A DNA stretch of 64,000 bases. Origin: Charina bottae (Eukaryota; Chordata; Lepidosauria; Squamata; Charinaidae). The position numbers and the translations under genes are program-made. Shown here one piece after another: positions 51,597-62,947 of the stretch. Below the pieces are notes generated by a model. That model was not told the DNA's origin, searched no databases, and saw only the letters and a program-made list of their open reading frames with translations. Within the stretch, counting starts at the first letter, position 1; every line of letters begins with the position of its first letter. Location: the NCBI GenBank assembly GCA_023362775.1, contig JALMGJ010000002.1:35117914-35181913 (forward strand), given 5' to 3'.

Positions 51597-53740
51597 GTTG
51601 TTTATTCGTTCAGTCACTTCCGACTCTTCATGACTTCATGGACCAGCTCACGCCAGAGCTTCCTCTCGGCCATCACCATCCCCAGCTCTCCCATGGTTGA
51701 GTCTGTCACCTCCAGAATATCATCCATCCATCTTGCCCTTGGTCGGCCCCTCTTCCTTTTGCCTTCCACGTTCCCTAGCATCAGCTTCTTCTCCAGGGTA
51801 TCCTGTCCTCTCATTATGTGGCCAAAGTACTTCAGTTTTGCCTTTAATATCATTCCCTCAAGTGAGCAGTCTGGCTTGATTTCCTGGAGTTTGGACTGGT
51901 TTGATCTTATTGCAATCCAAGGCACTCTCAGAATTTTCCTCCAACACCACAGTTCAAAAGAATCTATCTTCCTTCGCTCAGCCTTCCTTATGGTCCAGCT
52001 CTCAAAGCCATAGGTTATTACAGGGAATACCATTGCTTTAACTATGCGGACCTTTGTTGTCAGTGTGATGTCTCTGCTCTTAACTATTTTATCAAGATTT
52101 GCCATTGCTCTCCTCCCAAGAAGTAGACGTCTTCTGATTTCCTGGCTGCAGTCAGCGTCTGCAGTAATCTTTGCGCCTAGAAATACAAAGTCTGTCACTG
52201 CCTCCACTTTTTCTCCCTCTATTTGCCAGTCATCAATCAAGCTCGTTGCCATAATCTTGGTTTTTTTGAGGTTTAACTGCAACCCAGCTTTTGCACTTTC
52301 TTCTTTCACCTTCGACATAAGACTCCTCAGCTCCTCCTCGCTTTCAGCCATCAAAGTGTTATCATCTGCATATCTGAGATTGTTAATGTTTCTTCCAACG
52401 ATTTTAACTCCAGCCCTGGATTCATCAAGCCCAGCACGTCGCATGATGTGTTCTGCATACAGGTTGAATAGGTAGGGTGAGAGTATACAACCCTGCCGTA
52501 CTCCTTTCCCAATCTTAAACCAGTCCATTGTTCCATGGTCTATTCTTACCATTGCTACTTGGTTATTATACAGATTCCTCAGGAGGTAGACAAGATGACT
52601 TGGTATCCCCATACCACCAAGAACTTGCCACAATTTGTTATGATCCACACAGTCAAAGGCTTTAGAACAGTCAATAAAACAGAAATATATGTTTTTCTGA
52701 AACTCCCTGGCTTTTTCCATTATCCAGCGGATATTGGCAATTTGGTCTCTAGTTTCTCTGCCTTTTCTAAACCCAGCTTGTACATCTGGCAATTCTCGCT
52801 CCATGAATTGCTGGAGTCTACCTTGCAAGATCTTAAGCATTACCTTACTGGCATGTGAAATAAGTGCCACTGTTCGATAGTTTGAACATTCTTTAGTGCT
52901 TCCCTTTTTTGGTATGGGGATATAAGTTGATTTTTTCCAATCTGATGGCCATTCTTGTGTTTTCCAAATTTGCTGGCATATGGCATGCATCACCTTGACA
53001 GCATCATCTTGCAAGATTTTAAACAGTTCAGCTGGGATACCGTCGTCTCCTGCTGCCTTGTTATTAGCAATGCTTCTTAAGGCCCATTCAACCTCACTCT
53101 TCAGGATGTCTGGCTCTAACTCACTGACCACACCGTCAAAGCTATCCCCAATATTATTATCCTTCCTATACAGATCTTCCATATATTCTTGCTACCTTTT
53201 CTTGATCTCTTCTGCTTCTGTTAGGTCCTTACCATCTTTGTTTTTGATCATACCCATTTTTGCCTGGAATTTACTGCCAATGTTTCTAATTTTCTGGAAG
53301 AGGTCTCTTGTCCTTCCTATTCTATTGTCTTCTTCCACTTCCACACATTGCTTGTTTAAAAATAATTCCTTATCTCTTCTGGCTAACCTCTGGAATTTTG
53401 CATTTAATTGGGCATATCTCCCCCTATCACTGTTGCCTTTTGCTTTCCTTCTTTCTTGGGCTACTTCCAGTGTCTCAGCAGACAGCCATCTTGCCTTCTT
53501 GGTTTTCTTTTTCTTTGGGACATTTTTTGTTGCTGCCTCCTGAACAATGTTGCGAACTTCTGTCCATAGTTCTTCCGGGACCCTATCTACTAAATCTAGT
53601 CCCTTAAATCTATTCTTCACCTCCACTGCATATTCCTTAGGAATATTAGTGAGCTCATATCTAACTGATCTGTGGGTCTTCCCTATTCTCTTTAGTCTGA
53701 TTCTAAATTGTGCAATAAGAAGTTCGTGATCTGAACTACA
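51597..53740 (-). mobile_element. BovB LINE, copy 2, 5'-truncated
   Basis: The 3' end lies right after the splice donor of V2R-4 exon 1. It carries RT and C-terminal domains and the complete linker region lacking in copy 1; the endonuclease is lost beyond SSDHELLIAQF. Confidence 0.93.
51614..53735 (-). pseudogene. BovB ORF, copy 2 (linker and RT)
   Basis: The 522-codon frame shows GFRKGRETRDQI, GVRQGCILSPYLF and RYADDNTLM. A stop near 53192 separates it from the linker part (ARWLSAETLEVAQERRKAKG, KFQAKMGMIKNKDGK) in the same frame. No start codon or nuclease remains. Confidence 0.9.
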
Positions 53741-53766
53741 GGGACAGGTCTGCGGGCAGCACCATC

Positions 53767-54335
53767 TATCAAAATATTGGTAGTTTCTGAGATGTTTCTG
53801 ATGTATGGCAGTGTAATCCTTTTCATGGCTTCTGTTGGTTTTGCTGTGGTGGATTGAGTGATCAGGCACTTTTTGTTAAAGTTACGTGGGTATCCATTTT
53901 GCTGGAAGATGCTGTATAGATGAACTGTTTCCTTTTTCTGGTGTTCTGGGTTGCTGCAGTGCATTTGTGCTCATCTGAATAGTGTTCTTACACAGCTCCT
54001 CTTGTGGGAGGTTAGGTTATTGGTAGTGGAGCACTTGGTTAGTGTAGGTAGATTTCCGGTAGACTTGTGTTTCTAGAATGCCATCATTTCCTCTACTAAT
54101 GAGGATGTCCAATAAGGGTAGTGTGTTGTTGTTTTCTTCTTCCCTTGTGAATTTTATTCCTTTGAAGATGTTGTTGATTGTTTCATGTGTTTCCTCCAGT
54201 TGATCCTTTTTTATTATGACGAAGGTGTCATCTTCATACTGGATCCATACTTTGGGTTGTATGCGTGGGAGTGCTATCCTTTCTAGACTGGTGAATTTTG
54301 TGTAAATGTTCAGGAAGGCTGTCTTGCACTGATAA
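53767..54335 (-). mobile_element. Penelope-like element fragment, RT region
   Basis: The minus strand encodes FTSLERIALPRIQPKVWIQY, a DDTFVIIKK motif C, QLEETHETINNIF, LLDILISRGNDGILETQVYRK and KRITLPYIRNISE, the same order as the PLE at 4.5-5.2 kb, with frame breaks. Confidence 0.88.
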
Positions 54336-54344
54336 AAATGCCTT

Positions 54345-54675
54345 GTACAGTCTCCTAGTTAAGGTAACTTTATTCCCTGCCATTGCTTTCACTTATAAAT
54401 TTCTTAAAGCGTCCCATAGTTCTTTTGCAGTGTGCAAACCATGAACATTTATGAGTTGACTGTCCTCCACTCCTAAAATAATGGAGGCTCTGGCTCTTTC
54501 ATCCAGCCTCAGCCAAGCAGCAGTAGGATTTATGGGAATTGGCTCACTTATGGGAGTCCAGAGGTCTTACCTCCAAAGATACATCTCCATCTTAAAAGCC
54601 CAATTCAAATAATTTGAGTCAATCAAACGTTCCACTGGCATGCCTGGAGTTTGAAAAATTGCAGCAGTAGACATG
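54345..54675 (-). pseudogene. Copia gag N-terminal fragment
   Basis: Starting at ATG on the minus strand it reads MSTAAIFQTPGMPVERLI, NYLNWAFKMEMYLWR, a stop, then TAAWLRLDERARASIILGVE and LHTAKELWDALRNL, the conserved start of Ty1/copia gag. It is cut by the PLE fragment. Confidence 0.85.
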
Positions 54676-54739
54676 GCGTCTCCCTTGTTTGAGAATCTTT
54701 TCTTATTTGCCTTTCAAACTGGGCTTGCCTTTTTCACTA

Positions 54740-54750
54740 GGCCCATAACC
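54740..54750 (-). promoter_or_regulatory. Copia primer-binding site, initiator tRNA anticodon type
   Basis: On the minus strand, directly after the LTR, lies ggttatgggcc, complementary to the anticodon stem-loop of vertebrate initiator tRNA-Met (ggcccauaacc). Drosophila copia is known to prime from an internal fragment of this tRNA, so the site is typical of the clade. Confidence 0.75.
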
Positions 54751-55184
54751 TGTTGCTTATGTGTGTTCTTTAGCTTGTGCAGAGTTCAGAAGCGGTTGGC
54801 ATTAGACACCAGTAATTATGCCAGGCATTGCAGAAATTCAAAACAGTTGCATTTATTCAAAAACAGAGAATAAAAGAAGGTTTTTGTCTTCCAGAGCCAG
54901 AAGAGTTCATTCTCTTGGTTTACAAATAGCTTAAGCAGGCAGGCAGGCAAGAGTTAAAAATCACAAAGATACAAAGGCTAAGAGAAGAAGAAGGAGAGAG
55001 AGGGAACAAGGAGATCCTCCCTTTTATATTTTCTATCTAGGTCACTTGACATTCAAAACCCAGACCATTGTAACTTTTTGTATCACTTCACCCCAAGAAC
55101 CATTGAAGCCTGAACATTTTACCCTGAAGGTACCTCTTGCCATGTGACTTTATCCCTTTGAATAATATATTAACATTTACAGCA
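54751..55184 (-). repeat. Copia 5' LTR
   Basis: A 434-bp block starting TG and ending CA in either reading. On the minus strand it has tataaaaggg as TATA box and ttgaataaatgcaact as poly(A) signal, the latter shared with the LTR at 21.48 kb. It is followed by the primer-binding site and gag start. Confidence 0.85.
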
Positions 55185-55889
55185 TGTTTTTGAAATATAC
55201 TCTAGTTTCACAGAGTTCCCCTCTTTGCTACTGAACTGGATTCAGACTTAGGGCCTTCATCCACATATGAGCTGAAGTGCTTTCAGCTCATCCTCCACAT
55301 GAAATTGGCATCCCCTTTGCCAGTCCCTCTCCTGCCTCTTTTCGTTGTCTTCCAGTCACTGATTTCAGCTGAGTTCCCCCTAAGAGAATGAGTGGCAAAA
55401 TATTATTTTCCCTCCTCTTCCAACCTCATTTAAAGGAAGCCTCAAGAAATGGGATCAAAGGAAAAAGGGGTGGTGGGAATAGGACTTCAAGAGAGCTTTC
55501 CCCAGTTGTACCTAAGGACATTACAAACATGCCCAGGTGACAGCTTTTTCTGCTCAGTTCCCATCAGATTTCATCTTACCCAATCCACAAGTAGAACACA
55601 TCCAGTGGACGGGTGTTGCAGTGGGATTCTCCGGTTTGCTATAACCCTGGCTGAGTGTAGCCTCAAGGTTGCCTGAAACTGTGATACATTTCCTCCCCTA
55701 CTGGAAGAAAATCAGTAACAGGGTATGACTAGGACAGAGAAAGTGAGACAGGAAAGAAATAGCACATTTCATGGTTGAAACTGAAGGACAGGTAGAAGGA
55801 ACTTCTCTGCAATGGGGGAAAGAGCCATAGATTTAAGCACTCATTTTTTTCTCCCCCAAAAGCAAGACAATTTTTCTAGTGCATGTTAG
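55185..55889 (+). other. V2R-4 intron 2 remnant
   Basis: Closely parallels intron 2 of V2R-2 (32.93-33.56 kb). Confidence 0.8.
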
Positions 55890-56095
55890 ATCAGCTATGG
55901 GGTCATCAGCCACATTCCTGAACAAAAACATCATTTTCCTTTTTTCTATCGGATGAGTCCAAAACAGCCTCCACATTTGGTGATTGTCAAACTGCTTCTC
56001 CATTTCCGATGGACCAGGATTGGCCTTGCTGCTCTGGACAATGAAAGTGGAGGAAAGTTGGACTTATGGCCATCAAGAAATGTTTTTGTGTTTCC
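55890..56095 (+). pseudogene. V2R-4 exon 3 fragment
   Basis: Begins at the normal acceptor (gcatgttag) with ISYGVISHIPEQKHHFPFFY, loses one codon near 55966 and more sequence near 56055, and stops matching after 206 bp. It lies before V2R-5 exon 2, out of order for a single gene. Confidence 0.88.
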
Positions 56096-57353
56096 TGGGT
56101 CCAAAAGACTCTGAACAGCTGTTGATATCAGGTGATAGTCAGGTTCTTTTATGCTGCTTGTGGGGGAAGATTCTTCCCTGCCTGCAACGAAAAGAAAAAG
56201 GAACATTGGGAGTGGCAGGAAGCATCCTGGTGAGCTAGAGAGGGTTTGGGCCCAAGGATGACCTGTCCTTCAGTAGGTAGAAAATGGGGAGGGGGGGTGT
56301 CTGTATGAAATGGTCTGTTCCCTTTGCACATTGTAGAAGGAGAGCTGGAGAGCCTTTGAGGTGAGCCCTTCCCTTCCCTTCCCTTCCCTTCCCTTCCCTT
56401 CCCTTCCCATGCAAGATTTTAAAGCAGCAGCTCCAGTCGCAAAAAGAGAAGCCTTCCACAGCTACTCCCTCTGCAGCTGGAAGAGGGGTTGAGAACCATG
56501 TCCTCCTGGGCAGTCAAAAAGGCATATTGAGGCTGTGAAAGCACCCTCTGATTTGGGAGGGAATTCACTCCTTGTCATGCCCCAGTGGCACTCTAGGCAT
56601 CTCTTCATCCATTTCATCTCCCAAGCTCCTCTGGAAACCATGGGAGTTCCAGGATCCATGGCTGCAGAGAGGCCACTCAGGAGTGAGCTGATCGAAAGCT
56701 GATCCAGGTATTTATTAAAACTCTCAAAAAATTCTAGTAGATTAGTTAGAGGGGACATTCCCTTAGTGAAGGCCTGTTGGGTATTCTTGAGCAAGGCCTG
56801 TGTCTCCAAATGTTTCGTAATTTGATGCTTAATAGCAGTTTCCACTATTCTTCACTGGAACAGATATTAAGCTGACAGACCTATAATTTCCTAGATCTCC
56901 CTGTGAACCATTCTTAACATGAGATTTATGGAGACGGACTTAAGAGCATTTCTTCCTGCTATTTGTCTTGGGAAGAAGCTCCCTCTGGTGTCAATGAAAC
57001 TGTGATCTAATGAGATCCAGAAAATTTTATGACCTAGAAAGGCCCTGGAAATAAACGATCAGGAATTTGGTAATGTTTCATTGAGCAATGAATGTCTGAC
57101 AATATTTCCTGCATTCCAACGTAGTGAGATTGGGCTTCAGGTAACTCAAGTCCATCTTGGTCCTTCATGAGATCAATCAGATCAGTTTGTATCTTTTTAA
57201 GGTAATCCATTGAATCAACATTCCACAGAATTAAAAGTGTGGAGTTCTACTATCCAGAGTATAGCCATAAGATAAGAATCCACTTGATTTTATGAACTGA
57301 AGATGAAAATCCAAACTGAAGATGAAGGCCTTTTAATGTCTCTTATCTTGCAG
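56096..57353 (+). other. Region before V2R-5 exon 2 (intron 1-like)
   Basis: From about 56525 it parallels intron 1 of V2R-2 (tgaaagcaccctct block, the tgatctaatgagatcc stretch and the pre-exon 2 tract). No exon 1 found within it. Confidence 0.65.
56367..56408. repeat. (CCCTT)n pentanucleotide repeat
   Basis: About eight perfect units of cccttccctt type. Confidence 0.92.
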
Positions 57354-57645
57354 TATAGAAGGTATGCGTTTCTGCTACGTCGTGCCCTTCCTCTTTGCCA
57401 TTCATGAGATCAACCAGAATCCAAGGCTCTTACCCAACATCTCCCTGGGCTACAACATCTATGAGAACTTTTTCAATGCAAGAATGACATACGAGGCCAT
57501 GATGGACTTGCTGTCTACGGGGCAGGAGAAAGTCCCAAACTACAATTGTGCAACACCAAAAAATGTCTTGGCCGTGCTTGAAGGAACTGATTCTGAGCTC
57601 TTTCATCATGTTACAACCATGTTGGGCATCTACAAAATCCCACAG
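57354..57645 (+). CDS. V2R-5 exon 2 (ligand-binding lobe)
   Basis: 292 bp (one base plus 97 codons), open, between cttgcag and GTATGA. It encodes YVVPFLFAIHEINQNPRLLP, NISLGYNIYENFF and VLEGTDSELFHHV. One codon longer than V2R-2 near the 5' end. Exon 1 for this gene is not adjacent; the nearest is at 51.37 kb. Confidence 0.92.
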
Positions 57646-57661
57646 GTATGATTGGACATTG

Positions 57662-57836
57662 GTTTATTAATTTATTAAATAAATTAATTTTGTTATCCCG
57701 CCTTTATTATTTTTATAAATAACTCAAGGCAGCAAACATACCTAATACTCTTTCCTCCTCCTATTTTCTCCACAACAACAACCCTGTGAGGTGAGTTGGG
57801 CTGAGAGAGAGTGACTGGCCCAAGGTAACCCAGAAA
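57662..57836 (-). mobile_element. Sauria SINE, 5'-truncated
   Basis: The minus strand shows the Sauria body and tail (cagcccaactcacctcacag, ttataaaaataataaaggcg); the tRNA head is missing. Located in V2R-5 intron 2. Confidence 0.9.
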
Positions 57837-58506
57837 GTTAATTCCATTTTGTAGAATCCCCAGAGAGCCTAAAAGGTGGAACTTGTAGATTTCACCAAAT
57901 AAAACGAATCAGATGATTGAGATTAAATGTCCTGTTAAACAGTACTGTTTCCATAATATAGGCACCTTTATTTTTCTGTCTCTGGCATCAATGCCCAAAT
58001 TATTTTTGAAAATTACACTGGCGTCATGGAGTTCCCCTATTTTGCTCCTGAACTGCTGAACTGGATTCAGACTAAAGGCCCTTTTCCACATCTGAGGTGA
58101 AGTGCTCCCATCCTACCCTCGGCATGATATTTGCGTTCCCCTGGCAATCCCTCCCCTGCCTCTTTTCTCTCTCTCTCTTCCAGTCACTCCACTCCACTCA
58201 CACCTGACTTCCCTCCAAGAGAACGGAAGGCAAAAAAGTATGGTCCCCCATATCCCAACCACATCCAAGTAAGCTCAAGGATTGTTATGGACGAAAAAGA
58301 GGGGGGAAATTTCTTTAAGAGGATCTGTTCCCACTTAAACCTAAAGACAGTGACATCCTTTTTCTACACAGTTTACATAGTGTTTCAACATCGCCAATCC
58401 ACAAGACACATTTAGCTGAACAGCATATTAGTAGCATTTTGCACTTTATTCTGGCACTTTTTCTCTGAAATCAGGACAATAACCCAACTTTTCTATTTCA
58501 TTGTAG
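57837..58506 (+). other. V2R-5 intron 2, remainder
   Basis: Non-coding; similar in parts to intron 2 of V2R-2 and V2R-4. Confidence 0.75.
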
Positions 58507-59313
58507 ATCAACTATGGGGTCATCAGCCACATTCCTGAGCATAAACATATTTTTCCCTTTTTCTATCGGGTGAGTCCAAAACAAGAGCCTCCTCACTTGG
58601 CGATTGTCAAGCTGCTCCTGCATTTCCGATGGATGTGGATCGGCCTCGCTGCTCCAGACAACGAGAGTGGAGAAAGGTTCAGAACAAACTTTGAGCTTGT
58701 GGCCATCAAGAAAGGGGTTTGTGTTGCCTTCTCAGAAAGCCTCCCAATAGCAGATAAAGAGGAAGGAAAGTACTTCCTTTCATATTTTAGCAACAATGAA
58801 GTAAAAATTATTGTTTGTCAGTTGGACATTCAGGCCACATTAATGTTAGCAGGGCTAATAATAGAAATTGAAGAAGCTAAAGTGTTTGGGGAGAAAGTGT
58901 GGATTGCAACAACTTTCCCAGACTTAAGTGTGAGTTATTTTTATAAAATGATTGATCTTCAGCATAAACATCTTTTGTTATCTTTCTTAACTGTGGCAAA
59001 CAAAAGGACACAAAATTATGATTTTCATTCATATGTCTCTGCTAGTGAGAAGTTTGGGGAGAAAGCATTTCAGTGTTCCTCTTCACACCCTATTTTATCT
59101 AAGAAAGTTAGGAAAAGATGCACAGAAATAGAGAATTGGGAAATCCCACCCCGTGATGTGGTTGCAAGAATTCTGTCTGAGGATGCCTCCAGTATTTCCA
59201 CTTCAATCCAGGCTGTGGCCAGAGTCCTACATGCTGTCTGTTTCTCCCAACTGAGTCAGAGGAGAATCAGGGTTGGAGATCATCTCATACCCCAGGTGGT
59301 ACAGCCATGGCAC
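58507..59313 (+). CDS. V2R-5 exon 3 (ligand-binding lobe)
   Basis: An 807-bp open exon (269 codons, phase 0) encodes INYGVISHIPEHKHIFPFFY, HLAIVKLLLHFRWMWIGLAA, DNESGERF, ATLMLAGLIIEIEEAKVFG and STSIQAVARVLHAVCFSQLS. It ends in CAC before GTAAGA; the usual last base G is C here, a slightly weaker donor context. No frame lesion. Confidence 0.94.
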
Positions 59314-60099
59314 GTAAGACTTTTCTCTGATTTTTGACTAATGATCCCCCTTAAATTCTTTACTGTTTCTTAGAAATGGGCAGGGCTGGAGATGGGTGGG
59401 ATACTCCCCACAGCAGTTGCCCAAGTTTGTTTGTTTGACCAAATGTGGAGGCTTGGAGAGAAAGAAGGAGAGAGAGATTCTGTTTCTAGGTCTTCCAAAC
59501 TGAACAGTTGTGCTGGTTTGGGGAGCTGAGAGAACAAGGAATGGAGAGGAAGGCTCTTTCCCTATTGGCAGAATAAATCAGCTCCAAGGTGCTACATCAA
59601 GTTTCTTTATCATCCAACATTGGCCTGTTTTAGCTTCTAGACCAGGGAATTTTTTCTCACTTCCTGTTCAGCCACCTTAAGGGGATGTGAAGTCTCTGCC
59701 CTTTCCAGGGACTTCAGAGAACACCCAGGCCAGTTGACTTGCTTTAGACTGCAGCTTCCTAATCATTGTGCAACTTTTTCTTCTCTATTGGTCCTTTCAC
59801 TTAGGACTTGATACCAAGATCTTTTCCTGGTTCTTTCTTCTTCTTTCAAAGTCAAATCTTAGAACTTGTAGCCTAAACTTTTCTCCCAACACTTCCTATC
59901 GCCATCTGGTGGTTTTATAAAGTGATGAGGTATCAAGTTGCAGAACCCAGAAAGACCAGAACGTAATATGCTGTCATGCCATTTGCTTCCTCCATTGCTT
60001 TTATTTTTGTGAACTTCCAACTGGCCTGTTGTGTTTCTGCATCCCCAGCATCTGAGAAAGGAAGCAACCTCTCTGGTTTTGCTGCCTTCCATTTTCAGG
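59314..60099 (+). other. V2R-5 intron 3, first part
   Basis: Non-coding; similar to introns 3 of V2R-2 and V2R-3. Confidence 0.75.
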
Positions 60100-60903
60100 G
60101 CATCACCAGTCATTGGAACGTACATCCTCCATGAAATTCAGCATCGCCTGAGCTCTGCGAGTGTAGCTTTCTCCCGAATGAAGTGTAGAGAGTTTGAGGA
60201 TCGGGACATTCACAGAGACACCAAAATCCTTTTTTACAAAGCCATTGTACTACCAACCCTTCTGTATGCCTGTGAAACATGGACCCTCTACAAACGCCAC
60301 CTCCAACTTCTTGAAAGATTCCATCAACGCTGCCTCCGAAAAATTCTGCAAATTACTTGGGAAGATAAGCGGACTAATGTTAGCATATTAGAAGAAGTGA
60401 AAACCACCAGCATTGAAACAATGATCATCCAACATCAACTTCGCTGGACCGGTCATGTTGTTTGAATGCCTGACCATCGTCTTCCAAAGCAGCTACTTTA
60501 CTCCCAACTTAAGAATGGAAAACGGAATATTGGTGGACAGCAAAAGAGATTCAAAGATACTCTCAAAGCTAATTTAAAAAAATGTAATATCAGCATTGAG
60601 AACTGGGAAGCCCTAACTCATGAGCGTTTCAATTGGAGGTCATCCTTTATTAATGGCGCTATGGACTTTGAAGAAGCACGAGTACAGGGCGAAAGGGAGA
60701 AAAGAGCTAAAAGGAAGGCACGTCAGGCAAACCCTCATCATGACCGTCTCCCACCCGGAAACCTATGCCCTCATTGTGGGAGGTTGTGCGGATCCAGAAT
60801 TGGCCTTTATAGCCACTTATGGATCCACTGTTAAAATTTTACCTTTGGAAGACAATCTTACTCGGCTACGAGTGATCGCCAATGATGATGACATCCTCCA
60901 ATG
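60100..60903 (+). mobile_element. Non-LTR retrotransposon 3' part with C-terminal zinc finger
   Basis: The + strand encodes the end of an RT-type ORF: EIQHRLSSASVAFSRMKCRE, YKAIVLPTLLYACETWTLYK, RFHQRCLRKILQITW and QHQLRWTGHVV, then after an in-frame TGA (60463-60465) MPDHRLPKQLLYSQLKNGKR and a terminal finger CPHCGRLCGSRIGLYSHLWI HC. The layout resembles RTE-like LINEs; the clade is not settled. Only one stop interrupts about 240 codons. It lies in intron 3 of V2R-5, in receptor orientation. Confidence 0.8.
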
Positions 60904-61741
60904 ATAGCACAGCAGCAGGAATGGGGCAGGTCTGGCAGCAGGACTATCTGTCATCTCTAGACTCCTCATGTGGCCCTTCTTCTACACCCAGGTCTTAGAT
61001 GTATCCAACCAAATACAAAGATCAGAGTTCCTTAGGATGTGGATATTTGAAGCCCTGCCTATTTTCCATGTGTTTCTACCTCCCAATCATTCCTCCCTTT
61101 TTGATATCATCAAGCCTCAAAACATGGTTGCCCCTGCTAGGAGCGCATAGTCCATACAACATTAGAGGGACAGGTAGATGTGGCCACCACTGTTGTGCAG
61201 CTCTGTTGGACCCACAGCTGCTGTGTCCAACTATTTAGACAGAGAACAGCAGAATGGCAACTGCTGACCAGTGACCAACGCAGAGGGAGCATGCCCACTT
61301 TAGCCAGAAATGGTCACTATCCCACCCCTGCTGGCCAAATCAATTACCCTCCCCATTCTGCAGTTCTCACCCACCAAAAACACAACTTTTAGAGGGTGCA
61401 GCTGTCCAATAACCCCAGGCTTTCCTATAGCACCCAGATGGTTCGATGGTTCCTTCTAGAAAATGTCATGGCCGAAGGCAGGAGGGTGGTGCAACAATTA
61501 CACAGTGGGGGGGGGGGGGGAGGCAAGAAGATTCAGCACTAGGATGCTCCAGGTTGTCCAAGGTTGAGATGAAGTTGAAGTTGCAGACAAGCAAACTTGG
61601 GAGATTGGTGTTTCTTCTGAAAACAAAGAGAGGTTGGAATTTTAGACCAGTAGTAGGGAAACAGCCCTAGTGGCATAGCCACCTTACCCATCATCTGATT
61701 TCTGGAGTCAAAATATCTTTGTGACTTGAGAGTAGAAATTT
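60904..61741 (+). other. V2R-5 intron 3, middle part
   Basis: Non-coding; contains a poly-G run near 61507-61521 and, from about 61690, a segment that recurs at 62490-62620. Confidence 0.7.
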
Positions 61742-62119
61742 TTGTTGTTTTTATTTAAAACAAAGAACAAGAAAACATGAAGCTTGCTTTCTTCAGCCGA
61801 AGAAGAAGCTCATAGCTTAAGTACTCACATTTTAGAAACAAAGAGAGCAGCAGGAAGGAACAAAAGCAGAGATAACACTTTTAAAGCTTTACAATTGCAA
61901 CTTGGCCATATCTGTGTGGACAGGGTTTGACATGTGACCAATCACCTAGGCAACTTATCACTTTATTTGGGTACTGCCAGACTTTGAGACTCCAAGCACC
62001 AACATTCCTGAGAAGGGGGGTGAACACGTGAACTCAGAGCTCAGAAAAAAAACTTCAAGGCTTGGCTTTTTTAAAAACTCAGCTCCATATTTTTTCAAGA
62101 CATAAAAATATATGCAACA
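61742..62119 (-). mobile_element. Solo LTR, Copia-like, in V2R-5 intron 3
   Basis: A block of about 378 bp with ends tgttg/caaca, like the Copia LTRs here, and a poly(A)-like aaataaaaacaac on the minus strand. gaaattt flanks it on both sides. The repeat of the host segment at 62.49-62.62 kb lacks the block and gives the empty site (agtagaaatctcataaaa). Confidence 0.75.
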
Positions 62120-62126
62120 GAAATTT

Positions 62127-62719
62127 CATAAAACAGAGCAGGCCAGAGATCTTTTGATAGACAGAAAGGACATTAACCGTAAATCCTTAACTATGCACAA
62201 AGTTTAGGGAGAAAGAAAGAAGAACAAGAATCATTCTCAACAGAATGTATGTAAGTGTAACTGGACCAAAAAAATGTAAGAACTCTTTTTGTACTTACTT
62301 TTGAAACTACTTCGCCTAAGCGTGTAATTCTTTATGCTTGGGAAGGCTAAGTGTGTAAGATCATTAACCTATATCTCTCTAGCATGCTCATTAATGCTAT
62401 TGAAGATAATATGCCTTCCTGTGCACTTATTGCATCACTACATTAAGCTCTGCCCCATTCAGTGGTTCCTAGCAGTCCACTAATGGTCATCAATCTGATC
62501 TCTGGAGTCAAAATATCATTGTTTCTTGAGAGTAGAAATCTCATAAAATAGAGCAGGCCAGAGGTCTTTTGATAGACAGAGAGGACATTGAGAGTAAATC
62601 CTTAACTAGATTTCTCCCAAACATTGGAGAAGGAGGAACTGAGTTGAAGTACCCCATTTGGACTTGGGGATCAAATAAGTATGTATAGGGTACAGAGGTG
62701 ATTCTCCGTGTCTTTCTAG
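62127..62719 (+). other. V2R-5 intron 3, end, with a duplicated segment
   Basis: The stretch 'gagcaggccagagatcttttgatagacag' (62.14 kb) recurs near 62.55 kb, showing a local duplication of roughly 0.5 kb within the intron. Closed by tctttctag. Confidence 0.75.
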
Positions 62720-62947
62720 CTTCATCCTTTTCTAAGAAACTTCCAGCTTTACAATCTTTCAGTGGATGAGGTTTATTTGGATGAGAATGGAGATCCTGCT
62801 GCTGACTTTGATATCATGGACTGGGCACTATTTCCCAACAAGACTGCTGTGGGGGTGAAAATTGGAAATATAGAAAGAAAGGCCTTTTTGGAAGTCAAGG
62901 TCTCCATTGATCAGAATGCCATCATATGGCCGACTTCATTTCAGCAG
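62720..62947 (+). CDS. V2R-5 exon 4
   Basis: A 228-bp open exon, phase 0, encoding LHPFLRNFQLYNLSVDEVYL through IIWPTSFQQ, with GTAGTT donor. Closest in the window to V2R-1 exon 4. Confidence 0.93.

Noticed and set aside
48411..55184. One continuous Copia element from 55.2 down to 48.4 kb
   Set aside because: Receptor exon 1 and its flank, which are not mobile, lie between the two Copia pieces, so they are treated as separate copies or as products of a rearrangement.
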